Source of the DNA: CAZKNF01 sp964554105
Lineage (GTDB): Bacteria > Bacteroidota > Rhodothermia > Rhodothermales > VXPQ01
DNA: 64,000 nucleotides
Reading direction: 5' to 3'
Assembly (NCBI GenBank): GCA_964554105.1
Contig: CAZKNF010000001.1
Span: forward strand, 62,001-126,000
A model generated the notes under the pieces. The model did no database searches, had not been told where the DNA came from, and was given only the letters and a program-made list of their open reading frames with translations. Made by a program: the position numbers and the translations under genes. This document shows positions 1 through 9,342 of this stretch, piece by piece. Positions within the stretch are counted from its first letter, which is position 1; each line of letters begins with the position of its first letter.

Positions 1-3000
1 CAGGATTCGCAAACCGCAACCGACGGTATCTTTCGCATCGGTGATGGGGCCCTGGGTGCAAGCCTGGTCGTATCCGATGGATCACTCACGATCGAAGATG
101 CGCATGAAGACGGTCGGGTGCAGATTCCCGCCGATGGAACGGTTGCTCGTGACGATGACACCGACGTAACCGGCGCGGTCACCTATCTCGGTGCGGCGAA
201 TCTCGAATACACAGATGACGACGCGAGTGATACGGATTTTGCAGCAGGCGGTGAATTCCCCGACGACTTCGGCGGCGGTTCACTCAACGTTGATATCGAG
301 GATGACAATGTCTTGTCGTTCGCGTCTGGAACAGGAATCGCGGATCTCGACGTCGCGGCAGGTTCGGAGCTTGATGGCACGATAGTCATCGACGAACCGA
401 TCGATGTTGCCGGTCCGGGCAATGTTGGAAATCTCGAGGTCAATGATGACGTGGTGGTTTCCTCTGATGCGGCGGTTACCGATGTCAACATCGCGAATGA
501 TAACGACATTACGTTCAACCTCGGTGCCAACACGCTGAGCGTGCATGGCGACTTCGTGCGCCTCGGCGGCACCTTCACGGCTGCTGCGGCCTCCGAGCTC
601 GCATTCCTCGGTGACGAGACCGATGCTACGTTCTCGCCTGGACCGAACTTCGAGATCGGATTTGTGACGGTCGACAAGGATGGACAGCAGCTTGCCATTA
701 CTGATGACATCAGTGTGATCGGAGCTGGTGGGCCGGCCTTCGTCGTCGCTGACGGGTCGACGGTCGATCTGGGCGGACAGCAGGTCAACGTGAATGGGGC
801 CGGGGCTGAAATCAACGGTATCCTCACGAACGCTTCAACGGTAGCATTCCTTGTGGATGGGGCCGGAATCCGCGGCTCAGGTGTTTACGGCAACATTCTG
901 ATAAATACCCCGGGTGCGGATGCTACAGTGGGCGGAGCAGGCGAGCATGATATTCGTTTCGCCGGAACGCTTACCTTGTTCGCGAACGGAATCACCGTGG
1001 ATCCCTTAAATGGCTCTGATATATCACCCTTCGGTGATAATGCGGCCGTTTCAGTGAACCTCGAATCGGCAGGTCAAGACATCGACGGGCCGTTTAATAC
1101 GCTCGAAAATGACTACGACCTCGAGTATACGGGTGACATGGGTGCCGCGACGAGGACGGTTGGCACCGAACTCGCCACCGACAACGTCATCAACCTGACG
1201 TTCAACGTTGAGGACGGAACCGTCGATGCGACGGGTGCTCCCGACGGCACGGTCGCGGGGGATGTATCCCTGAACGCTGCCGACGATGCGTACACGGTTC
1301 AGCTCGATGGTGAAGTCACCATCGAAGGAAGCCTGACGGTCGCAGACGGCGCTACGCTCGATGCGATCGATGTCGCGCTTGAGGGCGCCAACAATTCCGT
1401 TGAAGGCACCGTCACGGCTGCCACGACACTGGCCCTGGCGGACGGCGTCACGGTTACCGGCATCGCGGACACCGACGACGATGATTATGCATCGTCAGTC
1501 GGCAGCGTGGAGGCCACGGGTGACGTGACGATCGATGCGATTCAGGTTATCGACGGTGACCTCACGACGAATGAGGACGCGACCCTCCAGATTGGACTCG
1601 CGGACGACATGTCGATTACAGGGAATGTGGTGCTCGATGGCGCCTCAGCTACCCTCGCGTCTGATCTCAACGTCGGCGGCGATGTCAATGCTAACGCAGG
1701 CACGCTGGCATTTGACGGATCCGACGTCATACTCGATGGTTCGTTCGACGGCCTAGCCGACGTGGAGTACACCTCTTCTGGAGGCGCGGTGGTCTTTACG
1801 ACCTCTGGCGCGAGCCTCGGGCTTGGCGGAGAAACACTGCCGCACGTTGTGCTTGAGGAGGACGTCGCGATCGCACTGTCGAGCGATGCTGTCGTTTCTG
1901 AGTCTCTTATGGAGAGCGGAACGGCATCCCTCGACCTCGACGGCAATGCGTTGACCGTTGGCGGCTCAATTACGTCTGACGGTGGAAACATCATAGGAAC
2001 CGCAGGAGATGAGCTCACCTTCGTCACCGCGACGCTGACATTGGATGGAGACGCTAGCGTCGATCCGGCGACGACTATCGCTGACGGCGAAACACTCACG
2101 GTCGAGGCAGCGGATCCGGAGGACGAGTGGACGCTTACTCTCGCCGGTGACGATCTCAACCTCGAGGGTACACTGATTCTGGACCAGAATCATCTGTATC
2201 TAGATGGGGGCGATCTCCTGAACGCTGAGGGCGAGATCACCGCCAGCAGCGGTATCGTCACCATGGATGGCGGCGACATCGAAGTAGATGGTGAGTTGGC
2301 TATTGCCAATTTGACGGCGGAAGCTGCAACCGACCTCGGAGTTGCCACCGACGGCAGCCTCACAGTAACTGACCTGCTCACGCTGAACGACGCCCTTACC
2401 GAAGATGGTGAGGACGACGAGCTCGTCATCGGAGACGGCGCCACGATCGTGATCAACGCCGCCGCTCCGCTTGCGGAAGCGCCTGACTTCGAAGGCTCTG
2501 TGAGCCTCGTCTACAGTGTCATCACGGATTCCGGTAATGAAATTCCGGCCGAAGGCGAAGGCACTGTGAATGACGTCGATGTCGATGCTGACGTCGAACT
2601 GCAGAGCGACCTCACGGTTGACGGTACGCTCGCTCTTGCGGCAGCTATCGACAATACGACCGAGGACGTCGCGCTGGTACTCGGTGACGGCGCAACGCTG
2701 TCACTCGAGATCGATAATACAACGGCACTTGCTGCCGCTGATATCGATGCGACCAACTACACGCTCGAGTATGCTGGCGGTGACGATGAGATCAGCGATG
2801 TGGAGTTCGTTGATGGAGCCACCGTCACGGCACTAATTATCGATGTTGGCGCAGGCAATACCATCACGAACACGGTGGATGGTGACGGCGCGGAGCGTAC
2901 GGTCAATGACTTCACGATCGAGAGCGGCGAGTTCGAACTCGATGAGATCGACTTCAACGTTGCTGGCAATCTTACGATGGCCGGCGATGATATCGTGAAC

Positions 3001-4416
3001 GCAGGGCCAGAGGTCGCGATGCTTTCCTTCGTCGGTGATACCGATCAGAACTGGACGCTGGAGGACGATTTTGCCGCAGCCCCCCTGATCGGAATCGAGC
3101 TGGACAAGGAGAATGCGACGCTCGTTACCTTGAGTGGTGGCGATGTCGATCTCCGCGACGATAACGATCCGCGCACGTTGTTCCTCAGCGGCGGCATCCT
3201 GGAGACCATGGGGGATGCCCAAATCTTCCTGTACCAGGACAACGCAACGCAGGGCTTCGAGCGCGACATCGACGAGGATGCCGGCGAAGTGAGCCACGTC
3301 GCAGGCAACGTGACGAAGTTCCTCGAGCAGGGCGATCCCTTCGAGGCCGGTCGTTCCGCGCGGTTCGAATTTCCGACGGGAAGTCCTGATGGCGATTACC
3401 GGCCATATGTCCTCACCTTCCGTGAAGACGTCGTTACCAACACCTTCATCACGGTGAATCACGAGGATGTAAATCCGGGAGGTACTCTCGGTCTTCCGGT
3501 GGCGGATGACGAAGGAACGGTAATCGGGGACTATCCCGACTACTACTGGCTCGTAGATGCATCGACAAGCCTGGGGCAGGCCCAGAGCTTTGACGTAGAA
3601 CTCACGGCGACGGAGATCGGAATTCCGTTCACGGATGATGATGATCTTCGTATCATTCGCCGGATCGACGGTGATGCTACGACGAACCAATGGTCCATTC
3701 AGGGATCCGCGGCGAACTATGACAACTTCATGCAGGTGGAGTCCGGTGACACGACGGCAGTCGTTCGAGTCACCAGCAGCACCGGTGGAATTGTCACGCA
3801 GGGCGCCCGCTTCACGCTCGGTCTCTCCAGTCGTGCACCAGTGTTCGCAGAGAATACGCCGGACACGCTGGAAGTCGAAGAGGGAGAGATCCTTACCGAG
3901 ACAATAGAAGCAGACGCTCAGGCCGTTGGTCGGACCATCGCGTACAGCCTCGATGGTGCTCCGGACTTCGTCTCAATCGACGCTGAGACCGGTGTCCTGA
4001 CGGCTGAGCCGCTCAGTGCAGATGTCGGTGATCATACGTTCGATATCATCGCCGACGACGGTACGGATAGTAGCACGTTTCAGATGACGATCATCGTGAA
4101 CCCGGCCTCGAGCTCGGAGATTGCCTCGGAGCTTCCGGAAGAGTTCGCGCTGAGAGGCAACTATCCGAATCCGTTCAATCCGTCTACGACGATCCGCTTC
4201 GACTTGCCGGCAGCGGCGAACGTGAGCGTGGAGGTGTATGACATGCTTGGCCGTCAGGTCATGACTGTTCCTTCAACGTCGATTCAGGCAGGTGCCGAAC
4301 GGTCGGTTGACATCGATGCCGCAGCACTTACCTCCGGCGTGTATGTCTATCGCGTGATCGCCGAGTCTAACGCGGATTCGATGATCAAAACGGGTACGAT
4401 GACGCTGGTCAAGTAA
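1..4416 (+). CDS. Giant secreted repeat protein with T9SS C-terminal sorting tail (5' partial)
   Basis: The reading frame is open from the first base of the window, so the gene begins upstream; 1471 residues are visible. Most of the protein is a low-complexity, Asp/Gly/Thr/Val-rich series of short beta-strand-like units (recurring motifs such as GTVTA, LTVDGTL and DGATL), typical of a beta-helical or adhesin-like surface protein. Around residues 1279-1370 there is a putative Ig/cadherin-like domain of the He_PIG type. The last ~85 residues are a type A type IX secretion sorting domain, with the landmark NYPNPFNPSTTIRF and a final GVYVYRV strand. Known family behaviour: such tails direct export across the outer membrane and surface anchoring. 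The function of the repeats is unknown; adhesion or matrix formation is inference. Very acidic composition. A hairpin terminator follows the stop. Confidence 0.85.
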   Translation, partial: QDSQTATDGIFRIGDGALGASLVVSDGSLTIEDAHEDGRVQIPADGTVARDDDTDVTGAVTYLGAANLEYTDDDASDTDFAAGGEFPDDFGGGSLNVDIEDDNVLSFASGTGIADLDVAAGSELDGTIVIDEPIDVAGPGNVGNLEVNDDVVVSSDAAVTDVNIANDNDITFNLGANTLSVHGDFVRLGGTFTAAAASELAFLGDETDATFSPGPNFEIGFVTVDKDGQQLAITDDISVIGAGGPAFVVADGSTVDLGGQQVNVNGAGAEINGILTNASTVAFLVDGAGIRGSGVYGNILINTPGADATVGGAGEHDIRFAGTLTLFANGITVDPLNGSDISPFGDNAAVSVNLESAGQDIDGPFNTLENDYDLEYTGDMGAATRTVGTELATDNVINLTFNVEDGTVDATGAPDGTVAGDVSLNAADDAYTVQLDGEVTIEGSLTVADGATLDAIDVALEGANNSVEGTVTAATTLALADGVTVTGIADTDDDDYASSVGSVEATGDVTIDAIQVIDGDLTTNEDATLQIGLADDMSITGNVVLDGASATLASDLNVGGDVNANAGTLAFDGSDVILDGSFDGLADVEYTSSGGAVVFTTSGASLGLGGETLPHVVLEEDVAIALSSDAVVSESLMESGTASLDLDGNALTVGGSITSDGGNIIGTAGDELTFVTATLTLDGDASVDPATTIADGETLTVEAADPEDEWTLTLAGDDLNLEGTLILDQNHLYLDGGDLLNAEGEITASSGIVTMDGGDIEVDGELAIANLTAEAATDLGVATDGSLTVTDLLTLNDALTEDGEDDELVIGDGATIVINAAAPLAEAPDFEGSVSLVYSVITDSGNEIPAEGEGTVNDVDVDADVELQSDLTVDGTLALAAAIDNTTEDVALVLGDGATLSLEIDNTTALAAADIDATNYTLEYAGGDDEISDVEFVDGATVTALIIDVGAGNTITNTVDGDGAERTVNDFTIESGEFELDEIDFNVAGNLTMAGDDIVNAGPEVAMLSFVGDTDQNWTLEDDFAAAPLIGIELDKENATLVTLSGGDVDLRDDNDPRTLFLSGGILETMGDAQIFLYQDNATQGFERDIDEDAGEVSHVAGNVTKFLEQGDPFEAGRSARFEFPTGSPDGDYRPYVLTFREDVVTNTFITVNHEDVNPGGTLGLPVADDEGTVIGDYPDYYWLVDASTSLGQAQSFDVELTATEIGIPFTDDDDLRIIRRIDGDATTNQWSIQGSAANYDNFMQVESGDTTAVVRVTSSTGGIVTQGARFTLGLSSRAPVFAENTPDTLEVEEGEILTETIEADAQAVGRTIAYSLDGAPDFVSIDAETGVLTAEPLSADVGDHTFDIIADDGTDSSTFQMTIIVNPASSSEIASELPEEFALRGNYPNPFNPSTTIRFDLPAAANVSVEVYDMLGRQVMTVPSTSIQAGAERSVDIDAAALTSGVYVYRVIAESNADSMIKTGTMTLVK

Positions 4417-4447
4417 CCAACGTCGTCAAGTAAGTCCCAAACGTAAG

Positions 4448-4486
4448 TGCCCTGGCAGCCGAATCGGCTGTCAGGGCATTTGCTAT
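4448..4486 (+). terminator. Rho-independent terminator after the T9SS repeat protein
   Basis: A 13-bp stem (4448-4460 with 4466-4478, one G-U wobble, 5-nt loop GAATC) is followed by a short T-rich run. It lies 31 bases after the stop codon of the giant secreted protein and separates it from the GWxTD gene. Confidence 0.85.
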
Positions 4487-4611
4487 TTTGGGCCTTTTCC
4501 GAAAGCCGAAAGGCGGGCATACGGATGATGCGCTGGATCCTGTGGCGCGATTACCAGTAACTCTCGTGTTAATCGCACTTCGGAAGAGTTTCCATCCAGC
4601 TACACATCGTT

Positions 4612-6057
4612 ATGACAGGCTGTATCAGACGGATCCCTGCCGTCGGATTGCTCGTAGCGCTTGGTTGCACGGCGCTCAGCACATCCACGCTGGCTCAACA
4701 CCGCCTACCTATTCAGATCAACGTCGATCACTCTTCCTTCGCCTACGGTCCTGACGAGTCCCTGGTGGAGCTGTATCTGGCGATCGAGGCTGCGTCGCTT
4801 GATTATTCATTCGAAGACAGCGCGTTCACGGCACACGTCCCGCTTGATCTCGCAATTGTGCAAAGCGCGACAACCGACGTGCCGGAGGCTTCGGAAGACG
4901 CCGTCTGGTCGGATTCGCTCCTATTGCAGTTCTCGGTTGGGGATACTGCTGACGTCACGGAAGGACAGCACTTTGTGCATCAGGTTCGCACCCTGGTTCC
5001 CCCAGGTGAGTATGAGCTCAGCTTGACCATCCCGCCGAATAGTCATACGAATCGTCAGGAACTTGAGCTCAGGAGAGACATTCCGGTGCCTGATTTTTGG
5101 GAGCTCGGAGAATCCGCGCTGTCGGACATCACTCTGGCATCCAGTATCACGCCAGGCGGCGAGCGGGAGCATCCATTGTACAAAAACGGGCTTATCATTC
5201 AGCCGAACGCCAACCAGCTCTACGGCGAGGGCCTGAATACACTCTACTACTATGCCGAGGTGTACGAAACGGATGAGGTTGCCGGCTCGGATGGTGACTA
5301 CACGCTGTTCACATACGTCTCTGAGGCGAACCGGCCGCAGCCCATGCAGGATTTTCAGAAGCGGCTAGATCGCGAGGCCCGGGATCCGGACGTTATCGTG
5401 GGAAATTTCGACATAGGCTCGTTGCCGAGCGGCTCGTACTTCTTGCGGGTTGTGCTCCTCAACGATCAGAATGAAGCCGTCGTCGAGCAGGCTCGTAAGT
5501 TCTTCGTGTACAATCCGGATATTCCGCAGGTCCAGCAGGCGAGGACGGAAATGGAGTTCGAAACGAGCCCCTATGCGGTGATGTCCGACGAAGAAGTCGA
5601 ACAGGGGATCGCACACGCGATGGTCCTCGCAACGGAAGACGAAAGGCGCCGAATGACACGGATCGACGAAGTCGATGAACAGCGGCGTGTGTTGATGGAG
5701 TTCTGGCAGAAGCGCGATCCGCAGCCGACTACGCCCGGGAATGAGTACAAGGACGATTTCTATCGGCGACTGCAGTACGCCAACGACCGCTACTCGTCTA
5801 ACCGCCAAGATGGCTGGGAAACTGATCGTGGCCGCATTATCATCAAATATGGGATGCCGGCGGCCATCGAGCCTCATCTATATGATCAGAACACCCGACC
5901 TCACGAGATCTGGACCTACAATAATATTCCTGGTGAGGGTCAGGCCGCCTTTGTGTTCGCTGATCTACTCGGATTCGGTGAGTTCGAGATGGTTCATTCA
6001 TCCGTCTCCGGTGAGCCGTCGCATCCGAATTGGCGTCAGGAGTTGAACCGGCCCTAG
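4612..6057 (+). CDS. GWxTD domain-containing exported protein
   Basis: 481 residues. The N-terminus (MTGCIRRIPAVGLLVALGC, then ALSTSTLAQ) looks like a Sec signal peptide, so the protein should act in the periplasm or at the envelope. The C-terminal part carries the family signature GWETD at residues 401-405, followed by RGRIIIKYGMP and an EIWTYNN stretch, as in the GWxTD domain common in Bacteroidota/Rhodothermota. The middle is predicted beta-rich. No enzymatic function is established for this family. It stands alone between a terminator and asnS, which begins 22 bases downstream and may be co-transcribed. Confidence 0.85.
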   Translation: MTGCIRRIPAVGLLVALGCTALSTSTLAQHRLPIQINVDHSSFAYGPDESLVELYLAIEAASLDYSFEDSAFTAHVPLDLAIVQSATTDVPEASEDAVWSDSLLLQFSVGDTADVTEGQHFVHQVRTLVPPGEYELSLTIPPNSHTNRQELELRRDIPVPDFWELGESALSDITLASSITPGGEREHPLYKNGLIIQPNANQLYGEGLNTLYYYAEVYETDEVAGSDGDYTLFTYVSEANRPQPMQDFQKRLDREARDPDVIVGNFDIGSLPSGSYFLRVVLLNDQNEAVVEQARKFFVYNPDIPQVQQARTEMEFETSPYAVMSDEEVEQGIAHAMVLATEDERRRMTRIDEVDEQRRVLMEFWQKRDPQPTTPGNEYKDDFYRRLQYANDRYSSNRQDGWETDRGRIIIKYGMPAAIEPHLYDQNTRPHEIWTYNNIPGEGQAAFVFADLLGFGEFEMVHSSVSGEPSHPNWRQELNRP

Positions 6058-6079
6058 AAAATATTCAACGTCGATCAAC

Positions 6080-7618
6080 ATGTCGGAGATTGCCGAAGAC
6101 GTACGTCCTTCCTCAATAGGAGAGCTGGCCTCAATAGGAGAACTGGCCAACTACGAAGGGGACGACGTAACCGTCAGGGGCTGGCTATACAATAAGCGCA
6201 GCTCCAAGGGTCTAGAATTTCTGATCATCCGCGACGGCACCGGTTTTGCTCAAATAGTGGTCAGCGCCGAGGACGTGGATGACGACTCCTGGGAGGCTGC
6301 GGCTGAAGCGTCGCAGGAGTGCTCATTGATCGTCACAGGCCGCGTCGTAAAGGATGATCGACAGATCGGCGGTTACGAGCTTCAAGCCTCGACTCTTCGA
6401 GTGATCGGGCCTTCTGTGGACTATCCGATCACGCCGAAGGAGCACGGCATCGAGTTTCTGATGCAGCACCGCCATCTGTGGCTGAGAAGTCGCCGGCCGT
6501 GGGCCATCATGCGGATTCGCAACCGCGTTATTATGGCAATCCACGAGTTTTTCCAGTCTCGCGGCTTCCTGCAAATGGATGCCCCAATTCTCACGAGCAA
6601 CGCGGTGGAGGGGACGTCGACCCTCTTCGAGATGGACTACTTCGACGAGAAGGCATACCTGACGCAGAGCGGACAGCTCTACGGCGAGGCTATGGCGATG
6701 GCCTTCGGGAAGATCTATACATTTGGTCCGACCTTCCGAGCAGAGAAATCGAAAACGCGAAGACATCTCACCGAATTCTGGATGATAGAACCCGAGATGG
6801 CCTTTTTCGATCTCGAGCTGAATATGGATCTCGCGGAGGAGTTCGTCGTCGCTGTCGCTCAGTCCGTCCTCGAGAAGTGCCGCGAAGAATTGGAGGTACT
6901 CGAGCGGGACATTGCACCACTGGAACGCGTCGGAAAGCCGTTTCCCCGCCTGACGTACACCGAAGCCGTAGATCTGTTGAGGAGCGATGAGACAGCTGAG
7001 ATGCTGGTCGAGCACATGCAGTCCCTGCGGGAGGAGACTTTGCAGTTAACCGACGAACTTAACCAGAATAAGCAAGAGTACGGCCAGGCAAAGAAGTGGC
7101 GGAAACGACAGATTGATGCCCGGGAGATCGAAATCCATCAACGCGTGAATGCGATAGAGGAGGACCTGCGAAATATCCCTCAATGGAAGTTATCTGCCCG
7201 GACGTTCGAGTGGGGGAGTGATTTTGGCGGCAGTGACGAAACTGTGCTGACCTGGCACTACGATCGGCCGATCATCGTGCACCGGTTTCCCGCCGACGTG
7301 AAGGCGTTCTATATGAAGCGGGATCCTGCGGATAACACCTTGGCTCTCGGAATGGATATTCTGGCACCCGAAGGATATGGGGAAATCGTCGGAGGTGGGG
7401 AGCGTGCGACAGATCTGGTGTTTCTAGAGCAGCAGATCGCCGAACATGGCCTACCGAAGGAGGTTTTCGATTGGTATTTGGATTTGCGGCGGTACGGCTC
7501 GGTCCCCCACTCTGGATTCGGTGTGGGCTTGGAACGAACTTTGACATGGATTTGCGGGATCGACCACGTCCGCGAGACCATTCCGTTTCCGCGGATGATG
7601 GCGCGCATCGATCCCTAG
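6080..7618 (+). CDS. asnS: Asparagine--tRNA ligase
   Basis: Class IIb aminoacyl-tRNA synthetase that charges tRNA-Asn in the cytoplasm. An N-terminal OB-fold anticodon-binding domain (about residues 25-125, VTVRGWLYNKRSSKGLEFLIIRDG) is followed by the class II core, with motif 2 (FRAEKSKTRRHLTEFWMIEPE) and motif 3 (GVGLERTLTWICGIDHVRETIPFPR); the IPFPR ending favours Asn over Asp. At 512 residues it is longer than the usual ~435-470. The extra length is a charged coiled-coil-like insert around residues 300-385 inside the catalytic domain. The N-terminus has a tandem SIGELA-SIGELA duplication caused by an 18-bp repeat. Start at ATG 6080, 22 bases after the GWxTD gene. Confidence 0.93.
   Translation: MSEIAEDVRPSSIGELASIGELANYEGDDVTVRGWLYNKRSSKGLEFLIIRDGTGFAQIVVSAEDVDDDSWEAAAEASQECSLIVTGRVVKDDRQIGGYELQASTLRVIGPSVDYPITPKEHGIEFLMQHRHLWLRSRRPWAIMRIRNRVIMAIHEFFQSRGFLQMDAPILTSNAVEGTSTLFEMDYFDEKAYLTQSGQLYGEAMAMAFGKIYTFGPTFRAEKSKTRRHLTEFWMIEPEMAFFDLELNMDLAEEFVVAVAQSVLEKCREELEVLERDIAPLERVGKPFPRLTYTEAVDLLRSDETAEMLVEHMQSLREETLQLTDELNQNKQEYGQAKKWRKRQIDAREIEIHQRVNAIEEDLRNIPQWKLSARTFEWGSDFGGSDETVLTWHYDRPIIVHRFPADVKAFYMKRDPADNTLALGMDILAPEGYGEIVGGGERATDLVFLEQQIAEHGLPKEVFDWYLDLRRYGSVPHSGFGVGLERTLTWICGIDHVRETIPFPRMMARIDP
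6113..6148 (+). repeat. 18-bp tandem duplication in the asnS 5' end
   Basis: Two adjacent 18-bp units (6113-6130 and 6131-6148) differ at one base and encode SIGELA twice. The unit is in frame, so the only effect is a six-residue duplication ahead of the OB fold. Confidence 0.9.
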
Positions 7619-7689
7619 TGTATATGTCCGGGGTCTCATTGTTTTCAAAGCTATTGCAGAATGAACTGCCACACGAAATGTGTCAAAGC

Positions 7690-8439
7690 ATGTCTAACAA
7701 ACTGTACAAATGCAGGCAGACTGCATCTATCGGCGTGCTGCTTTTGCTTGCCATAGTATTTTGGCCGGTGTATGACGCTGGTGCTCAGGACGTCGAGTCG
7801 GACGCGCGCATCATACGCGTGACCGGCGAAGGAATCGCTCGTGTAGAGCCGGATATGGCACGCGTTAGCTTCGGCATCGTGACCATCGCGGATGATCCTG
7901 AAACCGCGCGGAGCCGAAATGCCGAGGCATCGAGCCAGGCCATGAATGCCGTTCGCGAGCTTGGAATCCAGGAACGATACCTCAGGCTGGAAACGCTGCA
8001 GCTTCAGCCGCATAGAGAATACGACGAAGAGGCCCGTCGCTATCTCGAGGAGGGATTCGAGGCGTCACGGCAGGTCGTCGTTGAGGTACACGATCTCGAG
8101 ACACTTCCGACGCTGATCGCGGAGATCGTACAGCAGGGTGCGAATAGATTGAACCAGGTTTCATACGAGCTGCAGGACCGTTCTACGGCCAGAAACGACG
8201 CACTCCGAGAGGCGGCTCTCAACGCGAGAGAAAAGGCCATGGCGATTGTCGAGGCCCTCGGACTAGAACTTGGTGAACTCACGGAGATAAACGAACAAAG
8301 CTTTGATTTCCCCAGACCCGTCCTTCGTATGGACGCGCAGGTCATGTCCAGGGACGCGGCCCCCGAGCCCGAGGCGTATGCGGCAGGGGAGCTAGAGGTA
8401 CGAGCCACACTGCAGGTCACGTTTGCCCTTGCCGAGTAG
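7690..8439 (+). CDS. SIMPL-domain (DUF541) exported protein
   Basis: 249 residues from the chosen start. The N-terminal MSNKLYKCRQTASIGVLLLL... to DAGAQD is a Sec signal peptide. The mature part matches the SIMPL/DUF541 fold: an opening IIRVTGEGIARVEPDMARVSFGI, a central long helix with LREAALNAREKAMAIVEALGLELGEL, and a final ELEVRATLQVTFAL strand. Family members are periplasmic or outer-membrane-associated proteins of poorly defined role, oxidative-stress-related in some bacteria. The frame is open further upstream into asnS; in-frame ATGs at 7624 and 7678 are alternatives. I prefer 7690 because it gives the cleanest signal peptide, but no strong ribosome-binding site decides it. Confidence 0.85.
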   Translation: MSNKLYKCRQTASIGVLLLLAIVFWPVYDAGAQDVESDARIIRVTGEGIARVEPDMARVSFGIVTIADDPETARSRNAEASSQAMNAVRELGIQERYLRLETLQLQPHREYDEEARRYLEEGFEASRQVVVEVHDLETLPTLIAEIVQQGANRLNQVSYELQDRSTARNDALREAALNAREKAMAIVEALGLELGELTEINEQSFDFPRPVLRMDAQVMSRDAAPEPEAYAAGELEVRATLQVTFALAE

Positions 8440-8637
8440 CAACATCGAGAACTGCCTGTACGTTCATTGAGGCTCCCCGCGGTTTGTCTTGTAGATCCTG
8501 TTGATCCATGGCCCATAACCTTTAGTAGAAGCTTCATCCCTGGAGCATTGATCGAGGGAATAAATGAGGGTACCTTTGGTATAAGGTTGTAATCTCTGTT
8601 TAAAACTTATCTGTTACCAGGTAGACGCATTTCTACG

Positions 8638-9192
8638 ATGTCTTGGGTACGAAACGGATGGATCGGTCGGGTGCTTGCGGCAATGCTCGTTGCCAGCATG
8701 CTCCCAACGCTCGTTGTTCCGCCGGCGCGGGCGGCGGGCGGCTCCCAATTCGGATCGTACGAGCGCTGGATTCGCGCGCAAATCCGCGTATCGAGCGACG
8801 TAGTCGAGAAGGCGATCGCCGAGGCAGTTGCCGAGAGAACGAATTCGCTTCAGGATTTCGTCGCGGCGTTTCTCGAATCCTATGAAGCTGCTGCACCGGA
8901 GCGTTCAATCGCGCATGTGTTTACTGACCGAGAGCTGAGCAATGAAGCGCTCATCTCATATCTTCAGCGACGGTATACCGGCATCGTGGATGACGCTGTA
9001 TTGTCCCGCGTCTATCTTGCAAAGGCGGCGCATGTCGCATCGTCTGGCGCACAGGCGGCGGGTACAACTGGTGCGTTCACGAAGGTTGGCGTGACTCCAA
9101 TACTTTCTGCGGGACCTGCTCTCTCGCAGCACGACGAGCACATCATCATCCCCATTCGAAAGCGGTCCTCAGCACGCCCTCTAGGACCTTAG
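8638..9192 (+). CDS. Hypothetical exported protein
   Basis: 184 residues with no family I recognise. Residues 1-33 (RVLAAMLVASMLPTLVVPPARA) form a clear Sec signal peptide with an ARA-like cleavage site. The mature part is mainly helical and alanine-rich, with a basic C-terminal tail (PIRKRSSARPLGP). It precedes secD by 150 bases on the same strand. The codon use looks like that of the neighbours, so I consider it a real gene; a structural or regulatory role in the envelope would be guesswork. Confidence 0.65.
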   Translation: MSWVRNGWIGRVLAAMLVASMLPTLVVPPARAAGGSQFGSYERWIRAQIRVSSDVVEKAIAEAVAERTNSLQDFVAAFLESYEAAAPERSIAHVFTDRELSNEALISYLQRRYTGIVDDAVLSRVYLAKAAHVASSGAQAAGTTGAFTKVGVTPILSAGPALSQHDEHIIIPIRKRSSARPLGP

Positions 9193-9342
9193 GCTGGACT
9201 CGTACACATCCCGAGTACTGTACGCTCTCCGCGTCGGAATTTCTTCAAGGCGCGTCCGGTGTACGCAGTGATGTACCATTCTCAAGACGTACGACCCGTA
9301 TCTGGTCGTCGTTCGACAATTCAGCAAAAGTAGAAGATTACC

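Noticed and set aside
183..827. 214-residue minus-strand open frame opposite the giant secreted protein
   Set aside because: It is a shadow of the Asp/Gly/Ser-rich codon pattern; the translation is Ser/Pro-rich with no recognisable motif.
2833..3690. 285-residue minus-strand open frame opposite the giant secreted protein
   Set aside because: Same shadow effect of biased codons; the plus-strand frame is continuous and has clear domains.
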